DNA from: Tubiluchus corallicola
Lineage: Eukaryota > Priapulida > Priapulimorpha > Priapulimorphida > Tubiluchidae
DNA: 64,000 nucleotides
NCBI GenBank assembly: GCA_030141605.1
Contig: JAQGDQ010000079.1
Location: 558,001-622,000, forward strand
Direction: 5' to 3'
Shown: positions 53,276 through 64,000 of the stretch, in pieces
Layout: each line of letters starts with the position of its first letter
How positions within the stretch are numbered: the stretch's first letter is position 1
Notes under the pieces: generated by a model
The model's input: the letters and a program-made list of their open reading frames with translations, nothing else
The model's database searches: none
What the model was told of the DNA's origin: nothing
Position numbers and translations under genes: made by a program

Positions 53276-56200
53276 AGTGAAGTAGTAAAGTAAGTAAGTT
53301 TATTAAAACAAACACATCACAGTTAAAAAACTGAATTACTATGTTTACACAAATATTAAAAAGAATAAAAATTAAAAGGCCACAATAATTTGATAAACAA
53401 TATCAGTTTTGCACGCATCTTATATAAAAATGCATGTTTAAAATAAAACAATCACGTACCAAGAACAAAACGCGAGTTATGTACGTCAACCATTAAAAAA
53501 TCTAATTAAATTTACTTAATACTTACTACAAAATACAATCTACTTAAACTTACTTGATTTATTTACTTTACTTACCAACAACAAAAACATGAATATCCAG
53601 TAAAGTAGCGATTTGGGTCGAATGACTTGACCAAAAATTGAAGCCAGACCTTCCGATGCAAGGTCACACGTGCTACATATAGCTTGCGGTTTTGCGGTTT
53701 TTATTTTCACTTCTAACCCGTTCAGTTTTTCGTTTAATAGGAACTATAGCACTCTATAGTTCATTGCAATATTGCTCAGTAAAAAAACAGTTTAATTGAC
53801 CGGCAGTTAAGCTGCCCTGTTGTAACCAAAAAAGAAGGATTATTATCGCTCTCTGAGCATGTGGATGTGAAGAAATATATTTGAAAAATCAATTATTGAC
53901 TAATTACACTGCTTGAATTTCAGTTTTATCTTGAGAACCACTTCCTTACAAAAGCTGAGCGAAAATTAAACCGGCATTATAAAGATTATACCCGGTTACG
54001 CCTATAGTTATAGATTCATAATTAATAAACAAAATAAATTCGGGGTTCGGAGATCGGATGTTACATATTGCTTCTGTCTATAGTAACTTCTTCCATTCAA
54101 AACTAAATATCTTGGAGTGGTACTATTGTCTAAGCTGAAACTTATGTTTTAAAAATTAAATAGTTGAGCTCGGATCTACCTGTCGTTCCCGTCTCACAAA
54201 CGGGCGTCGTACGCAGTTACAGCTGGGTTCATCACAGTGTCGTAGGTTACAACTATTACTTATTCGGTGTTTAATAGTCACAGTCACATCTGTGGAAGGA
54301 TAAGCCCTTGCTGAAGCAACATCTACTCCAACTCTCCCCAACAACGTTAGTCATACGAAAATGTGCATATGAGCAATCAATTTCTATAAAACATCTTCTG
54401 ACGTTTTAGTTTCGTCGTGCAGCTTTTATTAAACATCTTGCGGCGTGTTAGTTGCAACGTGTAAATTATTTGCCGCTTTGCTATTAAGTTGCTACGAAAG
54501 CCAAGTTACGCAGTGCTCTAAGTCAAGGCTTGGAAGTGGTGCTGACAATAGTAGTGTCTAATTTTTTACTAGATTACTACTGTGTTTACCTGTCTTAAGG
54601 GCAGTTTTCTTTTATTCTTGAAGTCTGCCTGCCCAATGTCTACAATAGACGTAATGGGCATATGATGGTGATGGTCAAGGCTGAAAATAGTGTCATCTAT
54701 CATAAAAAAATCACACTACACATTTGTTTGAAATTATCAACAATCGGACCAGAATTTTATTCTTGTCCATTAAAATTCCAAAGACAATTTTGTCAATGCT
54801 TAGCTGGATTTTTAAATGCTTGTAAAAATTGAAAAAGGGCAAAAATGATGGCACGATGAGAGTTGACAAGTCACTCTTATTTCCTGAAGGTGTCTGTTAG
54901 TGTGCAGCGGAAACGACGATTTTGTTAATAAAAATGTAGTAAATTTATTAAACCGGGTTATTTATGAAGCGTACATTGTTCTTGTAATAAATAACTTAAA
55001 AAGTTTATCACTTTTTAAAAAGTTTTTCGAAGTAGGAGCTCCGGAGCCTCAGAAGAATTTACGCTGATAGTCGCATCCACTGTACGTATTACCTCTCTAT
55101 TCTCCCGCTCTGGAGTTAGGAAAGTCCTACCAACTAAATATTTCCTATGATCGCGAAGAATTGTCTTGCCTGCAGTTAGTGACACGTCGCTGAAGTATTT
55201 GCAGGAATGAACATATTGTCAGCAAAAAATAGTGATTGCTGTTAATTTGTTTCTAGCGACCCCGCCAGCTTAATGTGCGCATCTGACTACTCAGCTAGAT
55301 TCCAGTCCAGCCGCAACTATCTAATTGTACTTGCCGAACTGCGTGTGATACTCGTTTGCTAGCTTCAACAATAAAAGCCGCAATAACAGGTTTTCAGAGC
55401 CATCCAGTGGCAGAAATTTAAATCAAGCATGTAAGCTTGTTAAAACCAAGCCCGTTTATGAATGACACTTTGCCGGCCCGAGACATTTACGTGAAAGCCG
55501 TCTCAGCCATCAAAAGTATTACATGTATCAGGCTTATAGAGTTGCAGAAGTATGACATAACTGATGAACCATTAGACAAAAGCAAAACAAACGTAAAATG
55601 TCAGTTTAATACTATTGTAACAAGCTAACAATTGTTAACAAAGTTATCGTCGTCGTTCTGGTCGTCGCTGTCATCATTAACGGTAATGTCTGTGGCATCT
55701 ATTCTGCCTTGTTTGTTAATTTAAAACAAATTTAGGGGACAAATTTATACACATTTGCAAAATCAACGTCGATTTCAGAGGTTGAAGCCTTTATGTAGAG
55801 CGAAACAGCAATTATAAAATAATGGATTGCTTGTAGAACTACAGCTTTTACCTATTATAGTAGTGTGCAGTTGTTCTGTCATTAAGTAAACGCAGAATTT
55901 AGTTTATTTATTTATGCAAAATCACTTATGTGTTAAAAATACTCACAATAATAATATCATCGCTTGTATGTATAGCTTGTAACCGTCCTATGCTAGTAAC
56001 TAACTCTCACCCACATCGTTGCACACATATCATGCATTATTTCTCAACAGCAAAGTTTAGAGTAAAAGGATAATTATAGTAGGACGAGAACAGCTGAGTG
56101 ATTATTACGAGCGAAGCGAGCGAATTAAAACAACGCTGAGCCAGACTAATAAATGGGTGAGTGAATTAGGAACTAAGAAAAATGCCTTTTGGGAAATTTC

Positions 56201-56740
56201 ATGCGTCACAGTCCTGCTATTTATATCGTCAGTTATCTGCGGTGTAGTTTTCGTCTTACTATACATTACCCTTGATAGTGTTATACATTCCGGTCCTGTA
56301 ACAACAATCAGCGTAATAAAGAGACCTTGCCATTGAATGATGGCTACGGCTGCTCACAGCGTGCTAAACCATATAAACGATATAAATTCAGAAATATCTA
56401 ACATTATTTAATATTGAAAATAATAAAATGTCTGCCGTTTTTACATAGAAGCAGAATTACAAACAACGTCAGGATTTCTGACAATTACTCTATACGTTAA
56501 ATAGCCTATATTAATAGTTAATTAGTTCTCTTCCAAATTCATTCTACGTTGCACAACTTATAATGTGACATAATAGTACTGGTGATTCTACATCAAACAG
56601 CCTGTTATACGTACATCGTAAAGAAAGTAAATGGTGTTTCCCATGTTCACAATTATCCTATACACTGAAGAACCTATTATGTACAACATAACGTTTCACA
56701 TGCAAGCATTAGACGAAGTATAGATGATTTGCATTATACA

Positions 56741-56741
56741 G

Positions 56742-56784
<43 letters not shown>

Positions 56785-56813
56785 TATACATATATATATA
56801 TACATATATATAT
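56741..56813 (+). repeat. (TA)n microsatellite with CATA interruptions
   Basis: A nearly pure TA run of about 70 bases interrupted by three CATA words, in intergenic sequence downstream of the GPR161-like gene. Confidence 0.95.
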
Positions 56814-57664
56814 TTGTTCAACACATAAGCAACATTTAAAGATCATTAAATAGCATATAAATATTAGGTTTAACGAGTTATGTAACAACTTTTAAGCAAC
56901 TCATAAAATAGCCCTAATTCTATGAATTATTTTATGTGGTACAACAAACGTTCCATTTTAATTTCCATGAACACAAAATTAAGAACTCCTTGTACCTGCG
57001 CACTGTGCAAGGCTATTAGAATCATTAGAACTAAGACGCGTAAAAAGTTCCTCTATCCAAATTCTTTATCCATTTTTGATCTGACGGCAGCGACAGGACC
57101 CCGCCGAATTTTCAAGTCAAAGTCAAAGTTAGGTATGTCATGGCAATGTCATACAGCAAAAAATGGTGTAGCCAACGCCATTATGTCATGCCTTTGTTAT
57201 AATCATTTTTGAAATTATTCTGTGGAAATTGCCTCTTCATATAAATAGACGCGTGATACACTGATTAATATTCTTAGTTCATTCATAGTCCAATTGTAAA
57301 TTCTGCTAATGTAATATTTTATGTCACTTAGTGCAGTAGTTCAACACCCTGTCGTTTTAACACGTGCTCATACTGTATTCGTAACTAGGAACTGCAGGAA
57401 TAAATTTTAATGTTTTTTCAACGGATACGAAATACGAAGTCCGAAGAGCGTTTCTAAGTAATTTTGTTAGTTTTCGGTTTTTCCAGAAAACCTTTTACAG
57501 TGCGGTTATCTTTAGTCGCATGCGTGCATGTTGCCCAAGAGCTGAGTGACAGAATGAAAGAAATAAAACAGGTATAAGCCAAATAATAAAATGTGGTATA
57601 ACGTTATTTACGTGACGTACAAATTTTAATATGCTAATTACGAAACACACCATTAGGGTGACGT

Positions 57665-59734
57665 TCACTGATTCATTTGTTTATGGATGTCAGAAAACTC
57701 TGCCGAGTCGGAAGAGAGTCTTTGAGACAAACGCTCATCAGCCTCTTCCAATAAATCATCTACTACGAGTGTGCTTGTGATTATAGCCGGCTCACATCGG
57801 CGAGTGCCAAGGTATGTTCCAGAAAAACCCGCGGCAAGGGTTACTTGATAGTTCTTAGAATCTGTCTGCGGGTTTGCGGGCTCTTCTACAGTATTTTGGC
57901 CTGATTTGGCTGACGGTGAACATTCCGCGTCCTTGAGATAGGCGTTATTAGAAATGCCTAAACTGTTTGGCCGATGAAGAGGATCTGCACTGCCATTCGC
58001 ACCGGAATTTGAAAGCGCAGTAACCTGCCCAAAGACGTCGGCCTTCAGTTGGTCTTCTTCGTCCTGAAACGATACCCTTCTCTCAGTTCTCACTAAGCTG
58101 GGCAAACGAAGGAAGTTAGAGTCGTCTGCAACGTCTGATGAGGTAATATCTGAGGAGATTGTTTTACTATGTTGTATGTCATTAACCGGAGAAGCTTGAC
58201 GATGCGTCTGAGTGTCTGACGAGGCAAGTTTCTGATAATGGTCCACAGAAGTAGGCGGCTCTTGCATCACTTGTCCAGGAAGACAGAACATCCTTTGATG
58301 TTCTGCGTTTCGTCTGATATCAGGAAGTTTTTCTGGCAAAGAAAACCCTTGTAAATAAGCTTTGTAATAATCAGTCAAACTTTCTTGACCTTCATTTTGA
58401 TGCTTTATTTCACGAAAACTGTTCTCTCCTGTACCAATACCAGAAGTATTTTCACAGTGGGCCGAAACGGCTTCATCTTTTTTGCTTATACTGTTCTGCG
58501 ATTTCAGTTTTTCTGTGTCTCGTGTAAGAAATTCATTGGTGACAACAGAAGGTTCTGGTCTTATACTAATTACCATATTACGCCGTCTTGAAAACAATTT
58601 TGCCACTTCTTTGCGCACAACTTTATTCCTAAATACGTAGACTATGGGGTTAAGCATACACTCGCTGAGCGCTAACAGAGTAGCTATTATGTGGACGTAC
58701 GCTGGCATGAAATCTATGTTAATGACGATGATTTCAATAATGACTACAATGAAATAAGGCAACCAGCAAAGAGAAAAGCTCGAGGTGACTATGAGACCAG
58801 TTTTGGCAGCCTTCCAATCATCTTTCCCCAATATGCCTTGATTAGACATATCTCTGGATGGTCTTCTTGGTCTTTCTTGTTCCTCTGAAAACAGCTGACT
58901 CTCAGAATGGACTAGACTGTTTCGTCTCGCTCTGGCTGACGTTAACTGAGCGGCACGGAATATCATGGCGTATACAAATATAATGGAACAGTACGGAATA
59001 ACGAATGTTATTGTTATTACGAAAATAGAATAGAATACGGATGGCAATGTTTTGTCATGCCATGCAACAGTGCACAGAAATTTTTTATCGTGGTACTCGA
59101 TCCTATTCCAGCCAAACACAGGCGGTATGGCGACGCAGAAAGACAATAGCCACACCAGCAAGATGAAATACCACGAGCGCTTTTTTGTCACGTATTTAGT
59201 GTACCGCAGTGGCTTCATAATAGCAGTGTATCTGTCAAAACTGACTAGAAGTATGGTCAAAAGACAGGCACTGAAAAGAAAAGTAACGATGACACCCTGA
59301 GTTTGACACCACCTATTACTGATATTCCTTCCGCTGGCAGATACTGTGACATTGGGCATAACCACCAAAGATATCAGCATGTTAACTATAACCAGATTAG
59401 ATATAAACCGATTGGAAACGGTTCTAAGTATTTGGCGCTTGTAGAAAACGACAGCTACAACAAGATTACTAACCAAGCTGACAATAATTATGAAGAGCGT
59501 GAGAACTACGATTATATATATACCAACGCGACTGAATTGTCCATTAACATTAGTCTCTATCTCAAGCTGATCCTGCTCTGTACCATTTCTCCATAAATGG
59601 GCACCAATGTCAATATCTTGTTGATGGAACCCTGTATCATTGCTCCACACTGCGATGATGTCAATCTCCATTTCTTGCTGGTTGAGGTTTGTTCCATTAC
59701 TCCACATAAAAACATCGTCCTCAGTCGAACTCAT
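57665..59734 (-). CDS. GPR161-like class A GPCR, intronless
   Basis: A 689-residue receptor. The start is the ATG at 59734 (the frame also has a GTG two codons earlier). Seven membrane spans lie within about 70-370. Landmarks: Cys143 and Cys221, DRY at 167-169, CWLP at 323-326 and NPIVY at 362-366. PPVFGWNRIEYHD and CTVAWHDK match the GPR161 pattern PPLFGWSSVEF...CVAAWH. The long tail holds ERRVSFQDEEDQLKADVF (about 551-568), which parallels the RRSSVTFEDEVEQIKEA stretch of vertebrate GPR161, where it forms the PKA-anchoring region. GPR161 is a ciliary, constitutively Gs-coupled brake on Hedgehog signalling; the same role here is inferred. The N-terminus has three imperfect repeats, each with a W(S/R)N(G/D)T sequon. 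Human GPR161 has several exons; this gene has one. Confidence 0.88.
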   Translation of the reverse strand: MSSTEDDVFMWSNGTNLNQQEMEIDIIAVWSNDTGFHQQDIDIGAHLWRNGTEQDQLEIETNVNGQFSRVGIYIIVVLTLFIIIVSLVSNLVVAVVFYKRQILRTVSNRFISNLVIVNMLISLVVMPNVTVSASGRNISNRWCQTQGVIVTFLFSACLLTILLVSFDRYTAIMKPLRYTKYVTKKRSWYFILLVWLLSFCVAIPPVFGWNRIEYHDKKFLCTVAWHDKTLPSVFYSIFVITITFVIPYCSIIFVYAMIFRAAQLTSARARRNSLVHSESQLFSEEQERPRRPSRDMSNQGILGKDDWKAAKTGLIVTSSFSLCWLPYFIVVIIEIIVINIDFMPAYVHIIATLLALSECMLNPIVYVFRNKVVRKEVAKLFSRRRNMVISIRPEPSVVTNEFLTRDTEKLKSQNSISKKDEAVSAHCENTSGIGTGENSFREIKHQNEGQESLTDYYKAYLQGFSLPEKLPDIRRNAEHQRMFCLPGQVMQEPPTSVDHYQKLASSDTQTHRQASPVNDIQHSKTISSDITSSDVADDSNFLRLPSLVRTERRVSFQDEEDQLKADVFGQVTALSNSGANGSADPLHRPNSLGISNNAYLKDAECSPSAKSGQNTVEEPANPQTDSKNYQVTLAAGFSGTYLGTRRCEPAIITSTLVVDDLLEEADERLSQRLSSDSAEFSDIHKQMNQ

Positions 59735-62337
59735 ATTCACAATGTTAACGTAATTTAATTACTACGTTTTGTTGTAGTCAAAACACAAGAAATTACAGGT
59801 AAACCTCATTTGGTAACTCGAGCTATAACATCTGTGCACGGCCTTAGGTCAATCCCGAGTCTAAAAATATCGCGTTGTACATCATTTGTTATATGCTTCC
59901 TACATCCCCACTGGCAAAATTTAGGAAAGTATTAGTCGCCAAAAAGATAGCTAACACAATAGAAAATATGCTGCAAATAACCACATGAGCCGTGCACTCG
60001 GGCGAGGACAATTTTGATGCTATTTTTAGCACGACAACACTGCGCTTGAATGCACCAGTAAAACTATTGAATGTGGTGTATAATTTTATAGATTTTCAAT
60101 GGATGCGATTTTCTTACATACTAATAATAACATAATGGGGATAATAGGGACATAGTCTAGGTAACACGCATCCGGTCGTAGTCGAGCTTGCTCTGCGCAA
60201 TAAACTGAGGAAATATGAAGATAATGCCACAGTAGAAGGGGTACTCGAATAAACTAACGTGTGACAGTATACAGTAAACTATTGGGTAACCTTTGTGCAA
60301 TAAATTGTTTAAAATAACACAAATCCTAGCCTACGGCGGTAGATCGCGCGAACTGAATCGTTCAAACCTTAGGCGAACGAATAACGAAAAAATTCACGCA
60401 GGTGAATGGCTTGTGTTACAACAAATTTAATATTGGTGCAAAACATTTAATCTCGTGTTGTTTTAAAATTATTTTAAACATTTGATGGGGGATTTTCAAT
60501 TCATATCACTTTTTAAAATTGTCACGTTTCTTGATTGTTTAGGTTTGCTAAAGGATGAAAAAGCTTTGCTCAGTTAGCTACTGTTTAAAAATAACTTTTG
60601 TGTATTCTTGCCGTTCGTCTACTATGACACTAGACGCATACAACGATAGGGTCATTTGGGGAAACTGACCGCCTACAGCAAGAGTCCTATTGCTTGATAA
60701 CTCTGACATAAAAGTTTCGTATCGGTTTTATAGGGGAATCATATAAAAGAGCAAAACACACAAATATTATAACAGACAACCTGCCTGTTTTGAGGCAGTA
60801 CATAGAAGCCTGCATGTTACAATTATCACTTAGACTATACCAAATGTACTGTTAAGTCTAGCATGGATGGAACGTTTCTAGCATTTTTGTTAATTCTCAC
60901 TGCGAGGATTTGTGATGATAAATAATTTAATGAAAGGCTTAAGTTATAAATGTGATACCCCTCTAGAAACGTTTTGAAAGTATTCTGTGTTTTAGGCGAT
61001 TTACATTGGATTTTAAACATAAATTAATTTAATGTAGTCGAGAGGTTCTCCTAGCTGGTTTGTGCAGTAACCTTATCCTGACTTTAACAAATTTGAAAAT
61101 GCCAAATTAAAGTTCTCCTGGAAATTTTCTAAGTCATATGATAACAGTTCAAGTAATCAGAACTTGTGAAAACTTCGGTTACAAGTTTGGATTTCATTAC
61201 TGCTACTTTTATTCGTAAGTCGATACCTAGGTGTAGCAGAAATTTATTTATTTATTTATTTTTATATCACATGTGAAGTCCCCATAAATGAAGTTTTTCT
61301 TTGCACAGTTTGCAGTACATAGAAGTAAAAAATACAAAATAATCAACATAAAAAAAGAACATCCCAATTAATATTACATAAAAGCATAGTTGTAAAACTT
61401 GATTACAGGTATAAATAAAATAAAATACATTGTAACTAGCGATTATTTATAAGTAATTTACTCTTTTCTTTTTAAATATTTTAAATTCTGTAATTTTATT
61501 TAATTCAGTTTTTATTGCATATTAATTGTAATGTTTACTTGCCCTGACTATGAGAATTAGTACCAGAATTAGATTTTGCAGTAGGAATAATAAGTAAATT
61601 TGACTGTAGTGATTCGAGAGATCACATTACACTTAAAATTTATCTATTTATAGATGTAAGTTGGTTGTTTAGTGATTAATATTTTGTGGAGCACGCAAAC
61701 ATCAGCAAATATAGCTAATTCTTTAACATGCATAAGTTTTTGAAATTTATAATGATATGTTGTGACATTTTTGTCAGTTCAACATGACCCTAGCTAATAG
61801 CATTCTGCAAACTGCCAAGACAATTATGAATTTTGTTACTGAAAATTATTTATCTACCCAAATCTAATCTGCCAGAATCAAGTTATGCATGATTGATGGA
61901 AATAAATCAAAACATGACTTATAAATTGAATGCTCATTATTTTATTGTTTATACACACACGTTTACATAGGTTAAAAAGTTACACATTGCTATTGGTTTT
62001 ATGCAAAAAAAAACAACATACTACCTAGTCTTAGTGACTTAGCCAATAAAAGGCCTTTAAATCTCTGTTTTAACTGAAAAATGGTAGAAGGTGTGTGTAA
62101 GGTCCCTTCCGTTTACATATAAATGATGACGGTATGACTTGCTTCACAGCATCACCAGCATAATGATGATTTAAATACAGAAATTCACAGAACTGTAGAC
62201 TGGCAATTCCTTCACAGAAAGGTTTTTTGTCAGCGAAGGACACAGCTACAAATACAGTAAAGCAAAATACTGTCAGGCTCATGTAAATGAGCTATTGTTA
62301 ATTTTTTATTACACTCACTGAAGAGACAGTGGCTGTG
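59735..62337. other. Spacer upstream of the GPR161-like gene
   Basis: It should contain the GPR161-like promoter and, at its right end, the MRPL20 3' UTR. A TTTA run lies near 61241-61264, followed by an A-rich stretch that may be the end of an old retroposon. No gene is supported except the doubtful small frame listed separately. Confidence 0.45.
62070..62282 (-). CDS. Doubtful small secreted-peptide frame (70 codons)
   Basis: An ATG-started frame whose first 17 residues (MSLTVFCFTVFVAVSFA) look like a signal peptide with a cleavage-like A|DKK junction, followed by about 53 residues with three Cys. It starts 55 bases past the MRPL20 stop on the same strand, so it may be a chance frame in that 3' UTR. 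No family is recognised. Confidence 0.2.
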   Translation of the reverse strand: MSLTVFCFTVFVAVSFADKKPFCEGIASLQFCEFLYLNHHYAGDAVKQVIPSSFICKRKGPYTHLLPFFS

Positions 62338-63509
62338 CTATAGCATTCCTCGCGTGAAGACATATTTGGGAGGATTTTTAACACCATAACTAATTCCTTG
62401 CTCTACTGCCCTCGCTTTACATAAATCCACCAAACTCTGAAACACAAAAACTGGCAATCATATAATACATGCTAAAAATGGCTGATTTTTTTACTTTCAA
62501 TTGATTATTTAAAAGAGTAACCAATACCAACAATTATATATCTACTTAGTTCTGTGAGTCTTATTAAAAAAAGAGTTACTAATTTGTTGGGTGGCTCACA
62601 AAAATACTGAATTTAATGTTTAATAACTCCAAAGGTTTGAATAGAATTCACATGAAGTTTCAACACATTAATAGAAGACTGCAATCTATAACTGCTATAG
62701 GGTAGAAAGCTCAGATGTTAAATTTTTCTTACAATTCTAAAATTAAAGAAACATCATACGTGCCATGATCACTGGACAAAAATAACTTGCCAGTGACAAG
62801 ACATTGATATTAAGTCCAATCTTTACTTAACACGTGGTTAATGTTTTTCATACACTTCTAGCATGCCCCAAGCCAGAAAACTGTAGTTTTATCTAGCATT
62901 CGAAGGCATGGCCAACTACATCTTCTCTCAATGAGGTAAACAGTCAGAATTAGTACGGCATACGAAACTATCCACAACAAATACTGACTTAGGAAGTGGC
63001 AAACATATCAGTATAGTTTAACTTCGAGCTCAAGCAAGCAAACTTGTTCAATGAGAGAAACATTTCTGGTGATATCGTGCCATGCTTTCTTAATTTCTCT
63101 TTTGCAGTAAATTTGTCTTCCTGACTGTCTGATTAAATGACTCCCATTTTATTGATCCAGAAAGTTCTTGTAATGCATTACGAACCGGCATGGAAAAACA
63201 AGGTGATACACGGTATTTTTAGCAGCTTACTACAAAAAGTAAGCCTAGGCACGTCTTACCTTGAATGTCCTAGGTTCGTGAATGGCTAATGAAGCTAATG
63301 TTGGTCTGTTTAATGCTATGTTCATCTGGAAAAAATAACAATAACCACACACTTGATTTGTTGACTAGTTGTTAATGAAATTTACAAATTTTGTTGTTAA
63401 TTTCCTAAGGATCATTTCGGAATTCATTTACCTTTGTCAGATTAGAAATAAAGTGAGTGTATTCCATGCCATGCTCCATAGTAGCAGAATGAATTCGTAA
63501 AATATGTAG
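62338..63509 (-). CDS. MRPL20: Mitochondrial ribosomal protein L20 (bL20m), 3' three coding exons
   Basis: Exons in coding order: 63432-63509, 63260-63325 and 62338-62436, all phase 0 with good GT-AG sites, giving 80 residues to the TAG stop. They read LHILRIHSATMEHGMEYTHF, then MNIALNRPTLASLAIHEPRTFK, then SLVDLCKARAVEQG and a short end. Human MRPL20 has, in the same order, [46 protein letters not shown] and SLAALASRRRHEG. The N-terminal half, which contains the RNA-binding basic helix, is not found up to 64000 and must lie beyond the window. The protein is part of the large mitoribosomal subunit. The ATG at the start of the middle exon is not the initiator. The C-terminus is divergent, as is usual outside vertebrates. 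Confidence 0.88.
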
Positions 63510-64000
63510 CTGAAAACAAAATATGCAGAATTACATTGATATTGCAATTCAGTTTATCATATCGTAATCATAACATTATTATCGTTATCATAAAAGGCAT
63601 TTATCATATAGTCCAAAACAGCTTTAGATTTAGTGTCTAAAAAGTTAAGTGTGAAAGTGGATTTAATGAAGAATGGTAAACAATAGCGGCTAGCGTTAGC
63701 GTGTACAAATTTAGCAATTTTTCAATCGGAAATGAGAACAAGCACAATTAACAAAATCTGTCTGTCCCCATTTTTTCAATGCGTAGAGAGAGAATCCTAC
63801 ACAACATTAATTTTGTACAACAACTTGTCAACATTATATAGCAGATTTTTTCTATTACATCGATTTACTTATGTGCCTACGTATGTTTTTTCTGCCCAAT
63901 CTGTACTAAATAGTAATTTTTATTCAAGTCATTTTCATGAATACCCCCATATAACAATGTTTTTATTTTGCAGCTGTTATTCTATTAGCACACACATGCT
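63510..64000. other. Partial MRPL20 intron at window edge
   Basis: It lies upstream of the exon at 63432-63509. No exon encoding the basic N-terminal part of bL20m was seen on the minus strand, so the remaining exons are off the edge. Confidence 0.5.

Larger units (their letters stand above)
52445..57664. other. Spacer between the sulfotransferase and the GPR161-like gene
   Basis: No gene is supported. A degenerate tandem of about 130-150 bases spans 52870-53275. A TA/CATA run lies at 56741-56813. Frames at 54156-54344, 55437-55628 and 56922-57212 (96 codons, ATG start, six Cys) have no recognised domain. Confidence 0.5.

Noticed and set aside
56922-57212. A 96-codon ATG-started frame with six cysteines
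   Set aside because: No family recognised, no signal peptide, low complexity around it; kept only as a note in the spacer entry.

Overview
This is a window of a metazoan nuclear genome. Genes are split by GT-AG introns, spacers are long and AT-rich, and microsatellites are abundant. The proteins are animal-specific: a ZP-domain membrane protein, a type I coronin, rhodopsin-class GPCRs, a scramblase, a carbohydrate sulfotransferase and mitoribosomal protein L20. Two secreted chitin-binding proteins and a degenerate TTAGGG tract fit an invertebrate, perhaps a lophotrochozoan that makes a chitinous cuticle, shell or tube. The phylum cannot be fixed from sequence alone.

Layout. 1-4.4 kb: no gene seen. 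4.4-18 kb: a possible extracellular-matrix cluster. Two paralogous secreted proteins with one chitin-binding domain and a Tyr/Gly-rich tail (both minus) flank an 8-exon ZP-domain gene (plus). 19-19.7 kb: an uninterrupted phospholipid scramblase (minus). 23.3-27.4 kb: two divergent, intronless LYPLAL1-like genes, both lacking the catalytic serine. 31.1-49.4 kb: a complete type I coronin (minus, 11 coding exons, 477 aa, plus a likely 5' UTR exon). Its introns hold an intronless GPCR on the opposite strand, a foldback MITE-like element, an interstitial telomere-like tract, a long CTG/CTA array and a ~20-bp minisatellite. 50.7-52.4 kb: a two-exon carbohydrate sulfotransferase (plus), head-to-head with coronin. 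57.7-59.7 kb: an uninterrupted GPR161-like receptor (minus). 62.3-63.5 kb: the last three coding exons of MRPL20 (minus), whose 5' part lies beyond the right edge.

The genes do not form one pathway. The cluster at 4-18 kb is the most coherent unit: two secreted chitin binders and a cleavable, membrane-tethered ZP polymer subunit would suit one apical matrix. Coordinates were set by reading frames, splice consensus and family alignment from memory. Several long open frames begin with TTG or GTG, so starts were moved to the first in-frame ATG or to a spliced upstream exon. No search or computation was run.
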